Source: Scenedesmus sp. ARA3 (taxonomy: Eukaryota > Chlorophyta > Chlorophyceae > Sphaeropleales > Scenedesmaceae). From it: a DNA stretch of 34,643 bases. The DNA lies in NCBI GenBank assembly GCA_004335835.1, contig RWJK01001121.1, forward strand, positions 1-34,643, read 5' to 3'. This document shows, one piece after another, positions 1 through 10,382 of this stretch. Made by a program: the position numbers and the translations under genes. Positions within the stretch are counted from its first letter, which is position 1. Each line of letters begins with the position of its first letter. The notes beneath the pieces were generated by a model. The model was given only the letters and a program-made list of their open reading frames with translations, was not told the DNA's origin and made no database searches.

Positions 1-1498
1 GCACGCTGATAAGCGCAGGGCCGGGCGCAAAGCTGGGCGGGTCGTTCACCGGCGTCACCGTGACTGCAAGGGGAGCACTGACCGACAGGGCATCGGGTCC
101 GGACTCTGCTAGGGTCACTGTGCATTCGCTGCTGCCGTATGTATCGGCAGCTGTCGTGAAGGTCAGCACGCCAGCAGCGCTGACTGCTGGAGATGTTGCA
201 AACAGCGTGGCCGCTACTGCATCACATTCCACAGTGAATGTGACGGCTTGGTTCTTGTCTCCTAGACCGGCTGAAATGTCTGTGGCCCAGGCAGCGCTGT
301 AGGCGCCAGAGTCCTCAGCAACGGTGATGTTGTTGTTGGTGACGTTGAAGCTTGGGGGATGGTTCACTGCAGACAATGTAAGCAGAAAAAAATTCTATCA
401 GGACACATGTGCTTACAAACGCTTTCACACATGATGGTGACACGCCCACTGGTTGTCCACATTGTACTTGGTGCTGCATCAACAACCCAGACATCTCTCT
501 GTCAGGCCAATACTGTGCGTACTGTGTTGTGACTTTGTCGTTTGAGTGGAGCATGTAATGCAATGTACGTGATGTAACTGCTGTGTGCCGGCAGTGCCAC
601 TTGCGCACGTTTTGTACACTGCCTATTCCATTTGCATACATATGCTTTGTACATCACCAGCCTGCCTCACCTTCTGTCACCACAATCACCAGTGGTGCTG
701 TAACTGACAAGCCTCCGTCATCCGTCAGCGTCGCATTGCAACTGCTGCTGCCAGAGGCATAGTCCGCAGGCGCAAAAGACAGCACCCCAGTAGTATCCTC
801 AATACTGATGCTGGGCTGGTCTGCAAACAGCGCTGCTGCTGCTGCATCGCAGCTAATGCTGAATGACACATTCTGGGCCTGCTCTTCTGGTCCTGCGCTG
901 ATCTGTGTAGCCCAAGCCTTGTAGTAAGCTCCTGAGTCTCCTTCCACGGTGATGTTTGCGCTTGCTGCTTTGAAGGAGGGCGCGTCGTTCACTGCAAGCA
1001 CAGCACAATGCGCATCAAGAGATGCTTACTGACACTGCTGACATCATCGCGACAGAGCGCTGATCACGTGGAAAGTAGCTGGGAGAGAGCTCTAGCGACT
1101 GGCAGCAAGAAACCCACTCCAGAAAGCAAACTGCTGTTCATAAACTTGGTGCTGCACCATCAACTGCTGCTCGCTCATTACCTGGTGTCACCACAATCCT
1201 CAGGGGTGCTGCTGCTGCTGTCAGTCCAGTGTCCACCTCCGCAAGGACCACTGTGCAGCTGCTGCTGCCAAACGCGTCAGCAGCCGGCGTAAAGCCGAGC
1301 ACTCCTGCTGCACTGATCACTGGCGCTGCAGAGAACAGCTTTGCTGCTGTGCTGTCACACTTCACTGTGAAGTTCAGCAGCTGGGTTTCACCCGGGCCTG
1401 CACTGATGTTGCTGGCCCAGGCGGCGCTGTAGGCTGGTGAATCTTCCAGCACTGTGATGGTGGCTGGGCCAGCTGTGAAGCTTGGAGAATCGTTCACT

Positions 1499-1533
<35 letters not shown>

Positions 1534-2190
1534 GGTATCAGTAGACGATGCAAGTGCAGAAGCTCCAGCATTGAGACACGTCTGCACTGAAGTCGGGAGG
1601 GTTGTCGACTGCCTTATGTTCGAGCATGTGATACAAGCCATGCAGCAGAGGACACACGTGTTGGATGGTAAGCCAAGGAGCAGATTGATGCCGCACGACT
1701 GCAACGGGGTGGCCAATGCCTTGCCTTGCTTTTGGCACACGACTGCGCAGCACAAGCACCTGCAAGCGTCAAGTCACATGCAACCAACTGCGCTAGTTTT
1801 TGTGCACAGCAGCATGACTGGAGCATTCCGAAGCGCACTGTCGTCTCTCACCTTCTGCAACGTCAATCACCAGGCGCTGCGGTGAGCTGCAAGACACGCT
1901 GTCACACAGTGTGACGTTGAAGCTACACACACCAGAGGTGTGTGCCACCAAGCCAAAAGTAAGAAAGCCTGTGATGTCCACATTTGGCCCAGAAGACACC
2001 ATTTGGCAGCTGCTGGCTGGTACAACAGAAAACATGGGACCTGCGGTTTGCTGCTGTGCTGCCTGTCGGGTGTTTGGCAGCGGTGCTGTGTTCGAGCCAA
2101 GTGATGTGATTGTGGCCCATTGAGTGCCAGTGAATGGGGTGTCTTCTGCAAGACTGACTGTGGAGTTTGATGCTGTGAATGCCGGCGGCA
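1..2190 (-). repeat. Exon-encoded cadherin/Ig-like protein repeats
   Basis: Four consecutive exons (2190-1852, 1496-1182, 991-671, 366-1) each carry one repeat of about 105-115 residues. Shared landmarks are an opening V-N-x-x-P-S-F (V/L-P-P-A-F in the first), a central A-E-D-S-x-A-Y-x-A-x-W-A segment, a Gly-Ser-Ser-x-Cys motif and a closing V-V-T-x-G strand. The first three of these exons have lengths divisible by three (339, 315, 321) and start and end in phase 1. In the fourth, the next repeat follows directly at about position 54 with no intron, so one intron is absent there. Confidence 0.8.
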
Positions 2191-2679
2191 CTGATAGCAG
2201 CAGCAGCAGGTGCAGGACAGGTGGAAGCAGCAAGCGGGGCAGGGGCGCTGGTGTCAACCACAGGTGACAGGCAGCAGTTTTGAACAGCAGTAGCAGAAGC
2301 CTATGACACAGCATTGTTTCAGGCACAGCCGACACATGCGGCTTACAAGGACAGTGCTTGTGTGCGAACAGCACACGGCAACAACTTACGTGGGCTGGGG
2401 CTTGGGCTTGGGCTGGGGCTGGGGCTTGGGCTTGGTGAAGGGCTGGGAGAGAGAGAGGGAGAGGGAGAGGGAGATGGTGATGGTGATGGGGAGCTGCTCG
2501 GGCTAGGGCTTGGAGACGGTAGCTGAAGTGGTGGGCTTGGGCCTGCAAGGCAATGGTTTGAGTTTAGCACGCATTAGTCGCTAAGATGGTGGTGTTGTGG
2601 CCAGTGTGTGCCAGCAGCGGCTGCTGCTGCGTGCTCGTGCAATGTGCTGGCAGTGATGGGTGCTAGCCTGCAGAATGGC

Positions 2680-2721
<42 letters not shown>

Positions 2722-3091
2722 GCCAGCATTAGTGCACTCAGTCGTCGTTGATGCTGCTCAAATCAGCAGCTTACTTGGGCTTGGGGACGGTGAGGGTGAC
2801 GGTGATGGTGATGGTAACCGTGGAGACGGTGATGGCGAGGGTGAAGGTGAGGCGGGCTTTGGCGAGGGTGATGCGCCTGGTGGACAGCATCAAAATGCAT
2901 TGCAAAGCATGTGACATGTTCGTTGCACTGCACTCAACGTCCTAGTTAAAAAAGCTATTTGAGCCATCATGAAGCAGAACCAGCAAGCTGCGTGACAATG
3001 CTAGCGCTGGTGGACAGGCTGCATGCTGATGATGCCACAAGTTGCATGTCCCACTTGGCCAAGCACCAGCCCCCTCTTGCAGCTCTTCTTG

Positions 3092-3127
<36 letters not shown>

Positions 3128-4432
3128 ACTCACGTGGGCATCTGTAGTTGACAATGTTCGGCGAGCAGCTGCTGCCGCTGCACTCCAGGGTATCAATGAT
3201 CTTGGCCGCGCACTGCCCCGCCAAACTGCACCTAGCCGCCAATGCACTCTCAGGCCCACGCTTTGTCCCAAAGCAGCCGCCAGATGCAGCCACATTCACA
3301 CACTCCTCGGCCAGATCATTTAGCACTGCATCAAGCAGTACTGCCGGGCCGGAAGAGCTCAGCACTGACAGACAGCTGGTGTCTGCCGATTTGAGCACGT
3401 TCAAGTTGAAGGAGGGTGGCAGCTTGTTTGCGCATGCTGCAAGCAGCAGCGCGTTCAGCTGCTTCGCCTGCTTCTGGCACTGCAGGGCTGAGCCCTGCGG
3501 TAATGTTGCGCACTCGCAGGCTGTTGCTTTTGTGGTGGCGCTGGCCATGCAGACCTTAACCACTTCTGTAAGCCTGGGGTACTTTGTACTGCAGCTGCCC
3601 ACAACGCTCTTGCACCTGCAGCAGTAGCAACACACGCACTCGTGTTCATTGAGTTGTCGCAAACGAGCACCTTGAAAACACACAAAGCGCGTTGATTGCT
3701 GCACGCCCCTGAATGTCGCCGCCAGGCTCGGCACCGCACAACTGCATGCAGTGCCAAGCAGGCAGCTGGCTCATGAAGCAACAAGCATCAATCCTGCAGC
3801 TGTTAGGCTGCATCTGCTGTCTGTCTTTTGCGTCACCACATGTGCTGCTGTACAGCAGCAAACACTCACTCGGGCTGGCCATTTTTGTTGGCCCACCAGC
3901 CCTGGCCTAATCCCGAGTAGCCGCTGCTGTTGCGGTCAGGGCAGCGGCCATATCTGTGTTTGTGGCCGTCCCTGTTCCAATTTGACCATTCCACGTCGCC
4001 CCATTTGCCATCCTTCCAATCGTCATCATCAGGGCCATCATCATCTGCAGGAAACATATGGATGTGTTGGTCTTGCTTTGTTCTGCAGGGTTGAGGGTTG
4101 AGCAGTGGCTCACAGTTGCAACCGCGAAGGTGCTGGGCAACTGGAACTGCAATCCCCTTGACCAGGGCAGGAACAGTGATGATACGAAAGTGAAGTTGTT
4201 TTGCTGTGCTGCTGGTGTATGTGGTGCTGCTGCTGCTTCACTTCAAGGTGCAGCTCACCCTGCTGCTGGCTGGCAGTACTAGTCCCGCTGCAATACATGC
4301 GCAGTGCAACACATGTGTTTTCTTCTTATATGTCATGCTTAACGATCACTCACCGTCGCGACCTGAAGCGTTCACACAAGCCAAGGTGAGCAAGCAGATT
4401 ATGAGGGTCGATCTCCAAAGGCCTGTTCGCAT
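1..4432 (-). CDS. Secreted adhesin/cell-wall-like protein with Cys-rich domain, Ser-Pro linkers and cadherin/Ig-like repeats (3' partial)
   Basis: Hand-built exons (minus strand, 5' to 3'): 4432-4354, 4044-3870, 3615-3134, 2876-2775, 2542-2390, 2190-1852, 1496-1182, 991-671, 366-1, continuing past the window edge. All junctions are GT-AG and in phase, giving at least 777 residues. The ATG at 4432 opens a classic signal peptide ([20 protein letters not shown]). Residues ~27-84 are rich in Asp and Trp. Residues ~85-245 contain about 15 cysteines. Two Ser-Pro-rich exons follow (~246-330). After them come repeats of ~105-115 residues, most opening with a V-N-x-x-P-S-F-like motif, as in bacterial-type cadherin-like/VCBS repeats. 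The Ser-Pro stretches resemble hydroxyproline-rich linkers of volvocine wall proteins. I infer an extracellular adhesive or wall role; I do not recognise a named family for the Cys-rich domain. A TTTGCAG directly precedes the ATG, so a 5'UTR intron is possible. Confidence 0.8.
1499..1533. repeat. CAG trinucleotide tract at a 3' splice site
   Basis: About 11 CAG units on the plus strand. In the sense of the minus-strand adhesin gene this is a CTG run ending in CTGCAG, immediately followed by the exon starting at 1496. It occupies the place of the polypyrimidine tract. Confidence 0.9.
2688..2721. repeat. CTG trinucleotide tract (intronic)
   Basis: About 11 CTG units in the adhesin intron 2543-2774. 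In the sense of the gene this is CAG. A similar tract at 3092-3127 begins 4-5 bases after the splice donor GTGAGT at 3133. Confidence 0.9.
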
Positions 4433-5057
4433 CCTGCAAACGTCGACCCAGAGGCAAATTACGATCAATTGATTTCAACGATGCGTTGCTGAGCTTGAAG
4501 CAGTGCTCGCCGGCTGCTGGAAAGGAGTCACCAGCTCGGTTCGCGTGCAATGGACGCGGTCACTCCATCACAGAAGCTGTTGCTCAACGCTATGATGGCA
4601 TCATAATATATCCCAGGCGGCCCTTTCGTATGCAAGGATGGCCAGATGCCAAACAACACCTGCAGCTTTGCAACCACACCTGCAACGGCTGCTGTTCTCT
4701 GTACTAAGCTGTTAATTATAATTACAGCATGGTGTATTGACAGTCTGCGACTTCAGTGCTTTTCAAGGCAAATCTGTGAGTGCGTGCTCGAGTTCAGGCG
4801 CGCTACTGCTCGTTGTATGGTGATAAATCCCGTTTCTATGTGTGTGAGCTTGGTAATAATCATGCAAAACTCAATGATGGCAATGTATAGGAAGCCTATG
4901 CTGCACACCGGCTGAACCAGGTGTAGCAGACGTGCTGGTTCTGTCAAAATGGGTGCTACCGCACACGGGCCTCAGCCGAGAGCCAGACAAGTGAAGAAAA
5001 CCCTCAAATTGGTTAACTTTAGTCCGTTTATACTGTCAGCGAGCAGTGAATACACGC

Positions 5058-5068
5058 ATATATAAAAG
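5058..5068 (+). promoter_or_regulatory. Candidate TATA box on the plus strand
   Basis: The sequence ATATATAAAAG is a strong TATA-box match. The first downstream ATGs (5089, 5098, 5111) open only very short frames (up to about 21 codons). It may drive a short or non-coding transcript, a spliced gene using the open frame at 5151-6095, or nothing. Confidence 0.3.
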
Positions 5069-5625
5069 CCTTGTGCTGTTCACCACGATGTTCAACATGT
5101 GCGGGTCACGATGAAATTCAGCAGAACTTCGCTGCCGGTCACTCTGCGCCGTGTGCTTGACAGAATTGCAGGATAACGTCGCAAGATCAAAGAAGTGTTT
5201 CAGATCCCTATGCTGGCCAACACAGTTCCATTGTCACGTCTCGCCGACGTTCGTTGACCAAAATCACTCAGCAAGCGCGTGGGACTGCCATACAGGCAGC
5301 TTAACTGGTTTCAGCCAGTTTGAAAGCAAGATTTGGCTAAAGTCAAGGCTAGTGAATGTACTGGGTAGCATATTCAGCGCACTGGTGCTGCTTTTTTTGG
5401 TCTGTTATTATGGAGCTTTGGCGAAAGCTGAAAATAGAGAGCAAATCAACGATCATAACGAAAATGATGTGGCTGATAAACGATTCGAAGCAATTGCAAC
5501 GTGCATGTGGATGAATAACAAGGTAACAGTGTCAAGTCCTTTGCCTGCCCAAAGGTCAGAGTGTGTGGTCTCTGGCCAGAGCACACCATCAGTGCACAGG
5601 CCAGTTGATATCATTCATTGCCGCT

Positions 5626-5709
5626 GCTTTGTCCGTGGCTGCAGTTTGGACAAGCCCCGCCTAAACCGCTTTGTCCGTGGCTGCAGTGTGGGCAAGCCCT
5701 GCCTATACC
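5626..5709 (+). repeat. Two tandem 42-bp repeats
   Basis: The units 5626-5667 and 5668-5709 both start GCTTTGTCCGTGGCTGCAGT and differ at a few positions. The period is a multiple of three, so the surrounding open frame reads a repeated 14-residue motif (V-R-G-C-S-x-x-K-P-x-L). Confidence 0.85.
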
Positions 5710-6252
5710 GTCTCGTAGCATGGTACAGTAGCTGCACCAAGGCACAAAGGCAGTGCCCGTCATGCCTTTTCTGCAGATTAGAAGGTCGTACAATGTCTTG
5801 TGAAAACGTCTCAGTGACAGTTTCCTGCAGTACAGCTCTTAATGCCCGGCATGTGGAAGGCTTCCACAGCAGCAACTGTATCAGCAGCAGCAGCAGCAGT
5901 AGTCGCTGCTGCTATGGCAGCTGCCAGCTACAGACCCCATCTCAAGCAGTTGACGCAACCTCCAGCTGCCAGCTGCGCGTTGCGGCTGCCAGCAGCAGTG
6001 GCGTAGCTGGCTGGAATGTTCCCTACAGCAGCAGCCCTAATGGCACTCTGGGTGTTCTGCGCAGTCCATGTGTTAGCCTGCAAGGAAACAAGTAAAGCAA
6101 AGGCAGCAGTCCATGTCACTTAGAGTCTGCTGCTGTTGGGTAACAGCCACCCCAAGTGACAGGATAAGCAGCAGAATGTTCTGCACATCGCAAGCCAGCC
6201 AGTTATCGAAAGCACAGAGCATGCAGGTGCTACCTGGCCAGCAACATACTGA

Positions 6253-9200
6253 CTATATAACAACAACTACTATCATGATGCCAGCACATCCATATGCCTG
6301 CACCTTTGACTGGCGCGTCGAGCGCGAGCGCGACGCCTGCAGCAGCCGCCTGCGCCTGTGCCTGCGGCCGCTGCCGGCGCTGTTGCTGCTTGCGAGCAGC
6401 TGCACCACCGCTGTGTTGGGTGCGAGGATGCCGTTGATGCCTTGGATGATGGACTGCAGGGCACAGGACACAGCGGTTTGACTATGATATGCATGTGGCG
6501 GCGCTACCATACTAACGTTGTCATCACACGGTGTATGATGCCGTTGATGCCTTGGGTGATGGACTGCAGGGCACAGGACACCATGTTTGGTATGCGCACA
6601 TGTGCGTGTGGTTATCGCACAGTGCACGTCCCCACAAACACACATTCATCAAGCATCGCGAGGCATCTCTGCAGCAAGCATGCGCAACTCGCATGGCACG
6701 ACACGTGTTACTGCGCTCCTCCATCAGTCTGGCTCTACATACAGAGATGCCGTGCTGCTGGCGCTGCTGGTGCTGGTGTCAACAATGAAACTGCCGAAAG
6801 CACGTCATGGCAGCATCAGCTGTATGTTTGGTCGACAAGGCCTGCATCACTGATGACCAAGACCACTCATTTGCTCAGCACATGTGCTGCTACCAGCCTT
6901 GGTAATGCAAGTGCTTCCTGCCCACACACTCGTCCTGCATAGATGCTCATGATGACAACTTGTCACGTTGGCCCAGTCACGTTGGCCCAGCACGTCGCCG
7001 TCATTGGCTGCCATGTAACCGTAGCCAGCGATTGCAGCTGCACATGGATACACCATACCCCAAAACAGGGACAATGAATCATGATCGTGCCTCCTGGCCA
7101 CCCACCTGGCCTGCATAGATGTTCATGATGGTCACACTTGCGGGCCTGCCCACTTCCGGAACAAGTGTGAGGCTAGGCGCCTGCTGCCTCTCGCCAGTGA
7201 ACGGGTCTGTGCTCTCGCTGCGCACAGGAATGGCGCAAGAACAGCAGAGACCAGTCGCTTGCTTTGTTCGCAGAGACACATGCTGCCAGGCAGCTGTACC
7301 GTTGCAGCATTTAATAATCACCATTTTTCTGAGATGTTGCTTTCTTGGATGCCCAGCATTTGCAAGTGGCCAGCAACCAGTGCACTCCCAGAGCTCTTTG
7401 ACATGTTGACTTCTGTACACACCTATGGACTCGTCCTTTTACACATGCAAGCGCTGCGCGCTGCACAGCGGTATGGGCGCAGTAGACTATGCAACACAAT
7501 GACGCCCAGCCTGTAATTGAAGCCAATGCTGCACACCCACAGCAGCAGCAGCAGCAGCAGCAGACTGTGCGGCACGCAGCGCACACTCACGCCTTGTGCA
7601 GCCTGGCTGTCAGGTTGTGTCCTGGCAGCAGTGTGGCCACTGTGCTGCTCTTCCAGCCCCTGGGCACAGGCATGAGGCCCTCAATGATGTGATACTCCAG
7701 CAGATCCACCAGCTGATCTGCAGCCCAATTCACGTCACACAAAAGCAGGAATCAAAAATTAGAGTGACAGACAGGCAGCACTGCTGTGGCACATTGTCAG
7801 CAAAGGCATGAGGCCCTCGATATGATGTGGTACTCCAGCAGATCGACCAGCTGATCTGCAGCTCATTCCATGTCACACAAAAGCAGGAATATGAAAGGAG
7901 AGTGACAGACAGGCAGCATGGTGTGTTCCATGGCATGAGGCCCTCTATGATGTGATACTCCAGCAGATCCACCAGCTGGTCTGCACACAAAACCATTGTT
8001 TCACAAAACAGTGACAAACAGGCAGCACAGCGTGGCAATGGCAACAGGCATCTATGGCTTCAGGCCCTCAATGATTCCTAAAGATCCACCAGATGATCTG
8101 CAGCAGGAAGTGAAAAGGAGAGTGACAGACAGGCAGTACAGCGTATCTATGGCATGAGGCCCTCAATGATGTGATACTCCAGCAGATCCACCAGTTGATC
8201 TGCACACAAAACCAGCGTTTCACAAAACAGCGACAAACAGGCAGCGCAGCGTGGCAATGGCAACAGGCATCTATGGCTTCAGGCCCTCTATGATGTGATA
8301 CTCCAAAACATCACCAGCTGATCTGCAGCAGGAGGTTAATGGAAGAGTGACAGACAGGCAGCACAGCGTATCTATGGCATGAGGCCCTCAATGAAATGAT
8401 ACTCCAGCAGATCCACCAGCTGATCTGCAGCCCATCCCATGTCCCAGAAAAGCGGTGACTCAACGGAGAGTGCCTTCACGGCAGCACAGCGTAATCAATG
8501 GCACAATGCCCTCTATGATGTGATACTTCTAGAAACCCACCAGCTGATCTGCAGCACACACCATGCAGCAGTACAGCTTTGAGTACACAAGTGTGATACC
8601 CAGCCAGCGAAGCATGGCGGCTGCCTTGTGAAATGAAAGCAAGGCAGCAAGTGTGCATGCTATTGCAGCCATATTCCTATACCCACAGCCAGCTGCTGTG
8701 TGCAAAAGTTGTTTGGTTACTGAACCCACCTGCTGGAGCTTTCCCTAGCTCTGGTGCAACCTTGCTGAGTGCATCATTCACTGGCAGCAGGTATGTGCTG
8801 GGTGCCCTCCCAATGAGCTTGCTGCTCAGCACATCTGAATACAGCGCTGCCTTGGCAGTGAGCTCCATGGCAGTGGAGAAGGCCGGGTAGTGGCGCATGG
8901 CGTCCCCAGCGTTGTAGAAATAGCCGCCTGGCAGGGTTCAGGCAGCCAACCGGATAGGAGCATAACCATCATCGCCGTCACAAAATCTTTAGAGCCAGCA
9001 GCAACCCCATTGACCCAAACAGCAGTATGTGCATATGAGCAAGCTTGTTTGTGCATGTAAGCTGTGGCGGCAGGGCAACACGCCCACGCATGTGTATACG
9101 GTTTTCACACAGCAATCTTCCCAGCAGCAATCTCCCGAGCAACACACGCTTCTGTGCAGACACACCTGACATCAGCACAGCAGAGATGTCGTAGAACATG

Positions 9201-10217
9201 ATGTTGCCAAACTTCTGGCCGCTGCTTGTCACCACAGCCTGGTTGCCCTGTGCGTCTGTCAGCACCACCAAGGACGTGGCTGGGCTGATGTGCGCTGCTA
9301 TGTCATAATTGACATCGCCTGCATACAAAAGGTAAGCAAGAAATGTTGCTTGAGCTTAGCCCTGTGTACTCAATCAACCCAATGACTGCAACGTTCGGGA
9401 ACGGCGGGCAGAGAGCATGAGGGCGGCTAGGCTGGCTGGGATGATGTGTGCTGCAATGCAGAATAGCAGGAAACACCCATTTGGGCACATTCGGAACGTT
9501 CTGAACCCGGTTCAAAACGGAACGTTTCGGAACGTCTGAACCGTTTTTGTGCTACACTGCTGCAATGCTGCACACAATGCCCCCTGCAGTCAGCATGACA
9601 AGAGCTCCTGCAATGCAGGTACTCATGCTGCTGCACAGCATACACATGAGTTTGGGGAAGCTTGTTATGCCAGCACGCTCAAGTCTTCGACTACTGCTGC
9701 TGCTTCTGGTCCCCAAGCCGTGCTAGACGCTAGCCACGCCCGCCGCCTCAGGGGGCTCCGTCTGCTGTTGCAGTGCGTACAGTGCGGAGCGGGAACGCCA
9801 GCTGTACAGCTACCCCGATGCTGGATGCTTGCTCTGCAGTTCTGCTGCAAGGCGCTTCAAGACGGTTGTAGCCAGGCAGCTCTCAGAGTACCCTGATGCT
9901 GATGGCATGTTGGTGCTGCAGGGCTGCTGCAAGTCCTGAAGCCTCCATATGCAAAACAAACTTTGAAGCTGTGGGCAGGCAGCGCTCACCGGTGGTCATC
10001 AAAGTAGGCTCCTGGGGCTCCCTGCATTGCCGATTGAAATGCAGCACCCAACAGGCATACCATAGCATCCGCTGTCAGCGCATAATCATCACCACTTTGT
10101 TATGCTATTGTGCATTTGCATTTGCACTGCCCAGTACCATGGTGTCTTTCAACACTGCCGTTGTTTTGCTGCCGCTGCTGCTAACGCTGCTACCACTGCT
10201 ACCGCTGCTGCTGCTGA

Positions 10218-10275
<58 letters not shown>

Positions 10276-10325
10276 NNNNNNNNNNNNNNNNNNNNNNNNN
10301 NNNNNNNNNNNNNNNNNNNNNNNNN

Positions 10326-10382
<57 letters not shown>

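Larger units (their letters stand above)
4433..6252. other. Intergenic region, partly AT-richer, with an uncertain plus-strand open frame
   Basis: The region lies between the adhesin start and the fasciclin stop. Upstream of the adhesin ATG a TATATTAT element occurs on the minus strand at about 4600-4611 and could be its core promoter. Bases 4700-5550 are visibly AT-richer than the flanks. A plus-strand open frame spans about 5151-6095 and encodes a hydrophobic segment (FSALVLLFLVCYYGAL) at about 5376-5425. It has no early in-frame ATG and no recognisable domain. It may be an exon of an unmodelled gene or chance. Confidence 0.4.

Noticed and set aside
1138..1755. Unspliced 205-codon minus-strand frame taken as a whole gene
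   Set aside because: It contains a CTG-encoded poly-Ala run that is intron sequence before the acceptor at 1497; only 1496-1182 fits the repeat module and phases.
2303..2526. Gly/Leu and Gly/Glu-rich plus-strand frames
   Set aside because: Complement of the Ser-Pro linker exon, whose splice sites and phase fit the minus-strand adhesin gene.
7675..8555. Possible CRISPR-like repeat-spacer array
   Set aside because: Units are copies of an exon boundary with variable length and divergence, inside a eukaryotic intron; there are no cas genes.
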